Assembly: GCF_003611635.1 (NCBI RefSeq)
Contig: NZ_RAVZ01000057.1
Span: 1-36,500, forward strand
Direction of reading: 5' to 3'
Length of the DNA stretch: 36,500 nt
From: Corallococcus terminator
GTDB taxonomy: Bacteria > Myxococcota > Myxococcia > Myxococcales > Myxococcaceae
The notes beneath the pieces were generated by a model. The model searched no databases. It saw nothing but the letters and a program-made list of their open reading frames with translations, and was not told where the DNA came from. Position numbers and translations under genes: made by a program. Positions 26,859 to 33,889 of the stretch are shown here, piece after piece; position 1 is the stretch's first letter; each line of letters begins with the position of its first letter.

Positions 26859-28298
26859 TCACAGCAGGTCGTCGGTGGGCTCGTCTGAGTCCGCCGGGGC
26901 TGCATTCTTCTGGGCAGGCGCTGCCGGAGTGCCTCCCGCCGGCGTGGCCGCGGCCGGCTGGTTGCCGTTGCCGGCGGCCGGGGTGGCCTTGGGCGCGGTG
27001 CCGTCACCCGACACGGGCGTCACGGCGTTGGGCGCGGGCTGGCCCTTCTGCTTGGCCTCCTCCGCCTTCATCGCGGCCTGCTGCTGGGCCTGGAGCGCCT
27101 CCATCTGCTTGGCCTGCTCCTCCGCGGCCTTCGCCTCGCGCTTGGCCTGCACGATGCTCTCCGCCTCGCGCATCAGGCCGAAGACGGGGGCCTCGCCGTT
27201 GAGCGCGACCTCGCCGCCCGCCAGCGCGACGTACTTGCGGTACAGCTCCACCGCGCGCTCCGGAGCATCCTTCACCTTGTGCAGGATGATGCCTCGGTTG
27301 AGGTACGTGGCGCCCAGCTCCGGGTTGAGCTTCTCCGCCTCGTCGTACTCCTGCATGGCCTTGTCGTACTGGCCCTGGCCCTTGAGCGCGATGCCCAGGT
27401 CCACGTGCGCGGCGGCGTTCTTGCCATCCGCCTGCAGGATGCGGCGCAGGTGCTCCTCCGCGCCGGGGAAGTCCTCCGCGTCCAGCGCAAGCTGCGCCAG
27501 CGCCACGTGCGACGGCACGTAGTCCGCCTTGGCCTCCAGCGCGCTCTTGAACTGCACGCGCGCGCCTTCGTTGTCCCCTTCCTTCTGGAGGATGAGGCCC
27601 ACGGCGTGGTGCAGCTCCGGATCCGCGCCGTCCAGCTTCACCGCGCGCAGCGCGACGAGCTTGGCCATGGCCAACTGCTTGCGCTCCAGGTAGCTGCGGA
27701 TCATGACCTTCAGGGCGTTGGTGTTCGCCGGGTCGCGCATGAGCGCGGCGCGCGACAGCTCCATCGCCTTGTCGTGGTCGTTGTTCTGCCGGTAGATCTC
27801 CGCCAGACGGGCGCGCGAACCGGCGTCGTCCGGGTAGCGGGTGAGCACGTCCTGGTAGAGCGCCACCGCGCCGGCCACGTCGCCGGAGTTCTGGCGCATG
27901 ATGGCCAGGTTGTCCGACGCCTGCCGCAGCGACGGCTTCTTGGTGAGCGCCGCCTGGTAGCGGGCTCTCGCCTCGTCGGGCTTGCCCATGCGCTCGGCGA
28001 TGACGCCCAGGTTGTACTCGGCCTCCGCCAGGTTCTTGTCCGCTTCAGCCGCGGCCTTGAACTTGCGCTCCAGCGACGGGTAGTCGAACGCCTTGGCCTT
28101 CTTCTGCGCGTCGAAGGACTTCACCGCGTCATCGAACAGCAGCATGGCGCGGTTGGAGATGGACACCGGCCCGGTGGGCGCGGCGACGGGCTTGTCCACC
28201 ACCGGCTTGACGGCCGGCTGGGACGACGTGCAGCCCACGGCGGTGAGGGCCAGCGAGGCCAGGAGGAGGGCGGGACGGAACGGGTGCGTGCGATTCAT
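26859..28298 (-). CDS. gltE: TPR lipoprotein GltE (AglT)
   Basis: ATG at 28298 shares one base with the gltD stop (TAATG), and GAGG in the gltD tail serves as ribosome site, so translation is coupled. The 479-residue product has a lipoprotein signal ending TAVGC (lipidated Cys 23). Residues about 60-385 hold roughly eight TPR helix pairs (AEYNLGVIAERMGKPDEARA, AHVDLGIALKGQGQYDKAMQ, ATYLNRGIILHKVKDAPERA). The end is an Ala/Gln/Pro-rich, probably disordered tail finishing DSDEPTDDLL. It matches AglT/GltE of M. xanthus, an envelope lipoprotein required for A-motility and likely anchored in the outer membrane. It would scaffold the periplasmic and outer-membrane parts of the machine with GltD. 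Confidence 0.93.
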   Translation of the reverse strand: MNRTHPFRPALLLASLALTAVGCTSSQPAVKPVVDKPVAAPTGPVSISNRAMLLFDDAVKSFDAQKKAKAFDYPSLERKFKAAAEADKNLAEAEYNLGVIAERMGKPDEARARYQAALTKKPSLRQASDNLAIMRQNSGDVAGAVALYQDVLTRYPDDAGSRARLAEIYRQNNDHDKAMELSRAALMRDPANTNALKVMIRSYLERKQLAMAKLVALRAVKLDGADPELHHAVGLILQKEGDNEGARVQFKSALEAKADYVPSHVALAQLALDAEDFPGAEEHLRRILQADGKNAAAHVDLGIALKGQGQYDKAMQEYDEAEKLNPELGATYLNRGIILHKVKDAPERAVELYRKYVALAGGEVALNGEAPVFGLMREAESIVQAKREAKAAEEQAKQMEALQAQQQAAMKAEEAKQKGQPAPNAVTPVSGDGTAPKATPAAGNGNQPAAATPAGGTPAAPAQKNAAPADSDEPTDDLL

Positions 28299-31200
28299 TA
28301 GAGGAAGTCCTCCGGCTCCTGATCATCAACGGTCTTCTTGGGCGCGCTGCCGTCCTTGGAGGCGGCGGGCTTGGCGATTTCGGACTCGGTCTGCTGACGC
28401 AACTGGTTGGTCAGCGTCGACAGGTCCTCGTTGAGCGCCTCGCTCTTGGCCAGCTTCTCCGGTTCGGGCTTCGCCGTCGGAGGCGGGATGTCCTGCACCG
28501 CGGCGAGCATGTCGCCCGCGAGCACGAACTCCTTGTTCTTCAGCGCCAGCTTCTCCTCCAGCACCTCCGGATACTTGTCCGGAGCGTAGGTGGTGCGGAG
28601 GATCTTCAGGCTCGCCGCGGCGCACTCGTTGAACACGCCCAGCTCGCGGCTCTTGGCGACCGCGCCGGAGAAGGCCTCCGTGGCCTTGTCCTTGAGCGGC
28701 TGCGCCTGGTTGGAGAACTCGTCGCGCAGGGCCTGTTGCGACTCCTCGTCCAGACCGCGCGGCATGGGCGCGTTCACCACGATCTCCGCCATGTGGTCAT
28801 ACGCCATGCCAATGCGCTGCAGCGCGCAGATGGCGGGCTCCGGGGCGCCCAGGGCCACCGTCTGCACGTACTTCTTCTGGACGACCTCCAGCGCGCGGCC
28901 CTTGTCGGCCAGCGAGCCCTTGAAGCGCTCCGGCGACGCGGGCACGCCCCAGTACAGCTTCAGACGCTTGTACTCCACCCAGTCCGGCTCGATGGCGAGC
29001 AGGTTCGCCTGCGCGGCGGCGGCCAGCGCGGGCTTCTCCAGCGACGCCTTCTGGTTGCGGCCGAGCTGGTCGAAGTACTCGTAGATGCGCTTGTTCATGC
29101 GCGTCACGTCGCGCGGCTTCTTCATCTTCTCGTAGATGGCGACGATGCGGCCCTCGGCGTTGAGGAACTTGCTGGACGAGCGCATGTTGTCGCGCTCGTA
29201 CTCCTCCAACAGCTTGATGGCCTTCATGTATGCCCCCTGCTTCACGTGCAGGTCCACGATGGAGAGGAACACGCCTTCGGCGTCCTTCGACTTGGGCCAC
29301 AGCTCCAGGTAGTGCTCGCGGTTCTTCAGCGCGGCCTTCAACTGGCCCAGGCCTTCACGGTAGGTGGAGGCGTTGAACAGGGCGATCTGCGCCTTGGACT
29401 CGTCCCACTTCTGCACCACCGCGGGCTTCGCGGGGCCGTCGTCGTTGGAGGCCTGCTTCGCCTTCGCCCTGGCCTTCGCCTTGGCCTTCGCGGCAGGGGC
29501 GCCGCCCTTCTCGCTCAGGTTGCGCTCGTAGCCGCGCACGTAGAGCTCGTAGGTGGACGCCGCGTCCTCGAAGTCGCCGATGGCCTCCAGCGCCTCCGCG
29601 TTCGCGTAGATGGAGTCCGGCACGTACTTGGACCGCGGGTACTCCGCGAACAGGCGCTTGCGGACCTCGATGGCCTTGTCCAGGCTCTTCGCCTTGTAAT
29701 AGTCGACGGACGCATTGTAGAGCGCCAGGTCCGCGATCTCCGTCTGCGGGAAGTCGTGGACGAAGTTCAGGTACGCCTCGGCCGCCTTGGAGAACTCCTT
29801 CTTCTCCTCCAGTTGGCTGACGAGCTTGAACGACGACTGCTCAATCAGCTTCGCCAGGTCGTCGCGGAACTTGCCGACCGCCAGCTTGTCGTTCGCGTAG
29901 AAGCGGCGCGCCCACTCGTTCACCTTCGCGAAGTCCTGCAGCAGGTTGTACGAGTCCAGGATGAGGTTCGCGGCGATCTCTCCCGCGCGCTGGCCGTCCT
30001 CGAACTTGTACTCGGGGTAGCCGAGCGCGATCTCGCTGAAGCGCAGCACGGCTTCATCGAAGTGGTTGTGGCGGTAGTAGATGTTCGCCGCCTTGAAGGC
30101 GATCTCCACGCGCTTGTCGCCCTTGGGGACGTACTTGAGGTAGCGCTCGCACGCGTCGAGCAGCGACTTCTTCAGCGTGGGGATGGTGATCTTCTTGGTG
30201 ATGTCGGTGCCGGCGGACTCGCTCTTCGCCTCGCCGCGCGCCTCGGCCGACTTGACGACCTCGTCGTACGCGAGCACGGCGTTGTAGGAGGCGTTGCTCA
30301 GCCACTTGCCCGGCTTGCCCGGCTTCGGCTTGCCCTTGTCGTCCTTGGCCTCCAGCACCTTGGCATCCTGGAGGACGACGAGGGTGTAGTTGGCGGCGGC
30401 CTTGTCGAAGTTCTGCAGGTTGTCGTTGAGAAGTTCCGCCCAGAAGAAGCGCAGGTCGTACGCCTTGGGGTTCTCCGGGAAGAGCGTGAGGTAGTCGCTG
30501 TACACGGCGTCCGCGTACTTGAAGGTCTCCTCGTTGCGCGTCTTCTTGCCCTCGTTGTGCCAGGTGACGGCGAGGTTGGAGAGCGTGCGCTCGGACAGCT
30601 CCTTCGCCTCCGCGAGCGCCTTCTTGTCCTTGTCGTCCTTGATGACGCCGGAGGACTCCACGTCCTTCATGATCTTCACGAGCCGGCGCACCTGGGCCAC
30701 GGTGCGCTCCTTGTTGCCCATGCGAAGGATGCAGTCGACGATCTTGCCCTGGAAGCCGGGCGACTCCGGCGACAGCGGCTTCTCCTTGATCAGCGCGTTG
30801 TACGTGATGGCCGCTTCGCGGTCCTTGCCGTCGCCGTAGTACAGGTTCGCGAGCTGCTTCATCATCGCGAAGCGGTCTTCCGGATTGGTGGCGACCTTGC
30901 CGAAGTCCGCGCGGGCCTGCGTGACGTCACCCTCGCGGGCGAAGGAGCGTACGTAGTCGGCGCGCGCTTCACGCACGAGCGACCCCTTGGCCTTGGCCTT
31001 GCCGTCCTTCTCCACCGCGGCGGCACCCGCCAGCTCGCCGTAGAGGACCACGGTCTTGTACTTGTCCTTCGCGGACTCGTACTCGCCCATGTTGAAGTAG
31101 CACCAGCCCTGCTTGTAGAGGGCGAAGGCGTAGACCTGGTTCTCCGGGAACTCGGCGGCCTTCTTGTAGGCCACGAGCGCCTTCTCCAGCTCCGGGCGCT

Positions 31201-31885
31201 TGCCCTTGGAGTTGTTGAAGTAGTACTCGCCGAAGGCGAAGTACGCGTCCGGGATGTACTTGGACGTAGGGTGCTTCTCGATGAGGCGCTTGAACGCGAC
31301 GAGCGCCTTCTTGTCCTGGCCGTCCTCCATCAGGTACTGGCCGAGGAAGAAGAGCACTTCGTCCGTGCGCTCGAACTTCGGGTACTCCTGGACGATCTTC
31401 GTGTACTGCTCGACGGCGTACTTGCCGTTCTCCTTCACCTTCGCCATCAACTCCGCCTTCTCCGCCTTGGCCTTCTGCTGGCCCGCGGCGTCGTTGCGGT
31501 TCATGGCGACGATGAGCTCGTCGTCCTTCCGGTTGGCTTCGAAGAAGAAGAACTTCGACTCCTCCCAGTAGAGCTCGCCCAGGCGGAACAACAGGCTGGG
31601 GGCCTCCTTCTGATCAGGAGACAGGGAGATGATCTTGCGCAGCGATTCGATCTGTTCGCGGCGCTTGGAGGCGACCTGCACCTCAACGCCCAACCGGAAC
31701 TGATCATATTGCAGCGTGGGAGCGGCCTGCTGGGCTTCCTTCGGGCGCGTGATGTCGCCAGCGAGGGACTTGTCCACGGTGGTCGTGGACTTCTTGCCCA
31801 GGTCAGCGTCGCGCAGTGCTTTCTTCTCCTGGGCCGAAGCCATGGAAGTCAGGAGAACGAGGCAAACGAGTAACGAGCGGCGCAT
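28298..31885 (-). CDS. gltD: Periplasmic TPR gliding motility protein GltD (AgmU)
   Basis: The ATG at 31885 has AGGA 7 bases upstream and starts a Sec signal peptide (MRRSLLVCLVLLTSMASA). The open frame to 32191 overlaps the divergent gene and promoter and is rejected. The 1,195-residue size matches AgmU (about 1,200). The body is a long series of TPR helix pairs of the BamD/YbgF kind, with YPxxxyxPDAxxxxG signatures (YPKFERTDEVLFFLGQYLME, HPTSKYIPDAYFAFGEYYF). A Lys/Ala run (AKAKAKARAKAK) at about 792-815 breaks the array. The tail ends DDQEPEDFL. AgmU is a core Glt protein reported to follow the moving gliding complexes; here it is exported and first in the operon. Confidence 0.93.
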   Translation of the reverse strand: MRRSLLVCLVLLTSMASAQEKKALRDADLGKKSTTTVDKSLAGDITRPKEAQQAAPTLQYDQFRLGVEVQVASKRREQIESLRKIISLSPDQKEAPSLLFRLGELYWEESKFFFFEANRKDDELIVAMNRNDAAGQQKAKAEKAELMAKVKENGKYAVEQYTKIVQEYPKFERTDEVLFFLGQYLMEDGQDKKALVAFKRLIEKHPTSKYIPDAYFAFGEYYFNNSKGKRPELEKALVAYKKAAEFPENQVYAFALYKQGWCYFNMGEYESAKDKYKTVVLYGELAGAAAVEKDGKAKAKGSLVREARADYVRSFAREGDVTQARADFGKVATNPEDRFAMMKQLANLYYGDGKDREAAITYNALIKEKPLSPESPGFQGKIVDCILRMGNKERTVAQVRRLVKIMKDVESSGVIKDDKDKKALAEAKELSERTLSNLAVTWHNEGKKTRNEETFKYADAVYSDYLTLFPENPKAYDLRFFWAELLNDNLQNFDKAAANYTLVVLQDAKVLEAKDDKGKPKPGKPGKWLSNASYNAVLAYDEVVKSAEARGEAKSESAGTDITKKITIPTLKKSLLDACERYLKYVPKGDKRVEIAFKAANIYYRHNHFDEAVLRFSEIALGYPEYKFEDGQRAGEIAANLILDSYNLLQDFAKVNEWARRFYANDKLAVGKFRDDLAKLIEQSSFKLVSQLEEKKEFSKAAEAYLNFVHDFPQTEIADLALYNASVDYYKAKSLDKAIEVRKRLFAEYPRSKYVPDSIYANAEALEAIGDFEDAASTYELYVRGYERNLSEKGGAPAAKAKAKARAKAKQASNDDGPAKPAVVQKWDESKAQIALFNASTYREGLGQLKAALKNREHYLELWPKSKDAEGVFLSIVDLHVKQGAYMKAIKLLEEYERDNMRSSSKFLNAEGRIVAIYEKMKKPRDVTRMNKRIYEYFDQLGRNQKASLEKPALAAAAQANLLAIEPDWVEYKRLKLYWGVPASPERFKGSLADKGRALEVVQKKYVQTVALGAPEPAICALQRIGMAYDHMAEIVVNAPMPRGLDEESQQALRDEFSNQAQPLKDKATEAFSGAVAKSRELGVFNECAAASLKILRTTYAPDKYPEVLEEKLALKNKEFVLAGDMLAAVQDIPPPTAKPEPEKLAKSEALNEDLSTLTNQLRQQTESEIAKPAASKDGSAPKKTVDDQEPEDFL

Positions 31886-32189
31886 GGTCTTCCTAGGAGC
31901 GAGGGACCGGCGTTCCCGATGGCCTGCCTGCTTGGCAAGTGTCCGGGAATCTTCGGGAATTTCCATGAGGGGACCCGTACTATGCGCGGTTTCCGCAAGG
32001 CGGGTCAACTTGGACGGACGGACGTCAGGTCCGTTGGATAGCAGGCGAGAAAACTTCAATTTCGTTGTGCTCGGAGGGCGGCCAGACAGGTGTTGAACAG
32101 GGGCCGGAAGGTTGCGATGAGGGATCCAGGGAGTATGGGAAGCGGACGGTCGCAAGACTGGCCGCCCTGCCTGGAGCCGTTCGCGGATC
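31886..32189. other. Divergent intergenic region between gltD and the 32190 gene
   Basis: This 304-base region holds the gltD promoter and its inverted repeat, described separately. In the gltD leader, CGGGAAT occurs twice (31944-31950 and 31954-31960), exactly 10 bases apart, next to a GGGAATTTCC palindrome (31956-31965). I see no convincing promoter for the rightward gene; TTGAAC at 32093 lacks a partner box. An A/T-richer patch lies at 32049-32065. Confidence 0.5.
31979..32034 (-). promoter_or_regulatory. Predicted promoter and upstream inverted repeat of the glt operon
   Basis: On the minus strand TTGACC (complement of 32003-32008) is followed after 18 bases by CATAGT (complement of 31979-31984), a reasonable sigma70-type pair. 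Transcription would start near 31972, leaving a leader of about 87 bases before gltD. Just upstream of the -35 box, ACGGAC (32018-32023) and GTCCGT (32029-32034) form an inverted repeat centred about 54 bases before the start, where activators usually bind. Three GGAC repeats run through 32012-32023. Confidence 0.55.
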
Positions 32190-32840
32190 ATGAGCCTTCT
32201 GCCGGAGAGTGCCAGCTTTGAAGAGCTGGTGCAGGACTACTACCTCGCGGTGCGTGGCTCGGGGTTGATGCTGTCCGCGTTGGATACCCAACTCGTCACG
32301 GCGTGGGCGCAGGAGGGGGTTCCCTTCGAGGTCGTCGCGCGCGGCATCTCTCGTTCCGCCGAAAAGGCGCTGTGGGACGCGCGGCCCGGGGAGCCGGTGC
32401 TGCGCTCGCTCCGGGCGTGCCGGCGTCAGGTGGAGACGGAGATCCGCAAGTACCGCGATCTGTCCGCGGGCCAGGGGGAGGAGGCCGCCCTGGAAGTGAA
32501 GAAGAAGCCGTCCCGCTCGTGGGAGGAGGTGCGCCATGCGCGGCTGTGCACGGCGCTCCGGGCCCTGACGGAGCGGGAGTCCACCCTGGCGCCCCGGGTG
32601 CACCGGCTGCTGGACACGGTGCTCGCGAGCGTGCCCCGGGAGCCCGCGGCCATGGATCAGCAGGAGGCCTGGGCGCTGCTGGTGCTTCTACGTGCCCTGC
32701 CCTTCACGGAGCGGCGCACGGTGTGGCGCGAGGCCCGGACGGGCGAGCAGCAGCTCATGACGGCCCGTGCGCGGCGGGTGTCGCGCAGGTTCCGGTTGCA
32801 GGCGGCGGTGCGCCGGCGGCTGGACATGAAGGAGACCTGA
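32190..32840 (+). CDS. Hypothetical protein paired with a DnaC-like ATPase
   Basis: ATG at 32190; no strong ribosome site. The 216-residue protein has no signal peptide or TM segment and is rich in Arg, Glu and Ala. The N-terminal 90 residues (LVQDYYLAVRGSGLMLSALD, then WAQEGVPFEVVARGI and SLRACRRQVETEIRKYR) resemble a helical module I have seen in deltaproteobacterial hypothetical proteins. I cannot name the family, and a link with DnaD-type primosome proteins is only a guess. A charged linker (VKKKPSRS) leads to a helical C-terminal part ending in a very basic segment (RARRVSRRFRLQAAVRRRLD) that could bind nucleic acid. It ends just before the ATPase gene, so the two are likely co-transcribed. 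Confidence 0.78.
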   Translation: MSLLPESASFEELVQDYYLAVRGSGLMLSALDTQLVTAWAQEGVPFEVVARGISRSAEKALWDARPGEPVLRSLRACRRQVETEIRKYRDLSAGQGEEAALEVKKKPSRSWEEVRHARLCTALRALTERESTLAPRVHRLLDTVLASVPREPAAMDQQEAWALLVLLRALPFTERRTVWREARTGEQQLMTARARRVSRRFRLQAAVRRRLDMKET

Positions 32841-32907
32841 GGCGTTGGGTCAGTTCCGAACGCCTGAACGGAAAATCAGCGTACTGACGGGCACGGCCGA
32901 CGGTGTT

Positions 32908-33870
32908 ATGGCTGGACCCCAGATGGCGGCCAAGGCGAACGGCGAGGCGTGCGGGGAGTGCGGCGGGCGGACGTACCTCATCGAGCGGCGCGGAGATCTC
33001 GCGTCGGCGAGGGTGTGTACGTGCTCGGAAGCGTGCCCGGTGTGTGGCGGGCGCGGGCACATCCTGGTGGAGAAGGAAGGCACCTTCAGCAAGAAGGTGG
33101 GCGCGCGGACCTACGAAGTGCTCCAGCCGTGCATGTGCACGCTGCGGCGCAAGCGGGTGGCGCTCTTCAACGACGTGCAGATGCCCGGCGTCATGGCGCA
33201 CGCGTCGTTCGACAACTACCGCGCCTTCAACGAAGCCCAGGACCGGGGCCGGGGCGTGGCGATGCACTTCGCCCACCAGTACGTGAAGGGCGACACGGCG
33301 AAGAACAAGGGCTACGTGCTCAGCGGGCCGGTGGGCACGGGCAAGACGCACCTGCTGGCGGCGACGCTCGGGCACCTGGTGCTGGAGATGGGCGTGCGCT
33401 CCCGGTACGTGGAGATCTCCCTCCTGTACGCGACCATCCGGCGCGGGTTCCAGGACGGCAAGAGCGGCGGAGAGATCATCGGACCGCTGTCGGAGGTCGA
33501 GGTCCTCGCCATCGACGAGTTGGGCAAGGGGCGCGGCAGCCCCTTCGAGATGGAGACGCTCGATGAGCTGATCGCCCGGCGCTACAACGCGGGGCGCACC
33601 ACGCTCTTCGCGACGAACTATTCACTGGAGCCGGAGCGCAAGGGCGCGCGCAGCACCGCGCCGACGGGCTACCGCACCACCGACGACACGCGCACGGCGA
33701 TGAAGGACGCGGAGCTGCTGCGCGAGCGCGTGGGCGAGCGCATCTACAGCCGGCTGTGCGAGATGTGCAGCTTCGTGGAGCTGCCGCGCGACACCCCGGA
33801 CCGGCGGCGCACGCGGCAGGAGATGGATGCGCCTCCGCCCCTGGGTGGGATGCGCAACCCCGGGCGCTGA
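32908..33870 (+). CDS. DnaC/DnaI-like AAA+ ATPase with N-terminal zinc-binding cysteines
   Basis: The start is uncertain. ATG at 32908 (MAGPQMAAKANGE) is chosen, giving 320 residues. A TTG at 32845, 10 bases after AAGGAG in the end of the previous gene, would add 21 residues. The N-terminus has four Cys pairs (CGEC, CTC, CPVC, CMC) with CPVCGGRG, a DnaJ-like zinc ribbon. The ATPase core has Walker A GPVGTGKTHLL, Walker B VLAIDELGKG, sensor-1 TTLFATNYS, and GERIYSRLCEMC, the box shared by DnaC, DnaI and IstB. DnaI also pairs an N-terminal zinc module with such a core, so a replicative helicase loader or a related ATPase is likely. IstB is unlikely because no IS21 transposase adjoins. The partner may be the preceding gene. 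Confidence 0.88.
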   Translation: MAGPQMAAKANGEACGECGGRTYLIERRGDLASARVCTCSEACPVCGGRGHILVEKEGTFSKKVGARTYEVLQPCMCTLRRKRVALFNDVQMPGVMAHASFDNYRAFNEAQDRGRGVAMHFAHQYVKGDTAKNKGYVLSGPVGTGKTHLLAATLGHLVLEMGVRSRYVEISLLYATIRRGFQDGKSGGEIIGPLSEVEVLAIDELGKGRGSPFEMETLDELIARRYNAGRTTLFATNYSLEPERKGARSTAPTGYRTTDDTRTAMKDAELLRERVGERIYSRLCEMCSFVELPRDTPDRRRTRQEMDAPPPLGGMRNPGR

Positions 33871-33889
33871 TCACCGCACCCTCCGCCCC

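Noticed and set aside
26723-27007. Extended N-terminus of gltF into the gltE gene
   Set aside because: The added residues are Arg/Pro-rich antiphase translation of the gltE tail; the ATG at 26722 has GGAGG and a signal peptide.
28736-31873. Plus-strand open frame of 1,045 codons, with similar ones at 24400-26457 and 21653-24403
   Set aside because: Antisense shadows of gltD, gltG and the gltH/RG-gene region. They show no domain or sensible composition, and the 21653 and 24400 frames run across intergenic hairpins.
31886-32191. Upstream extension of gltD
   Set aside because: The extension has no signal peptide, overlaps the divergent gene and crosses the predicted promoter. The internal ATG at 31885 has a ribosome site and a proper signal peptide.
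32908-33870. IS21-type IstB helper ATPase, implying an insertion sequence
   Set aside because: No IstA-like transposase, terminal inverted repeats or target duplication are visible, and the N-terminal Cys-rich module fits a DnaI-like protein better.
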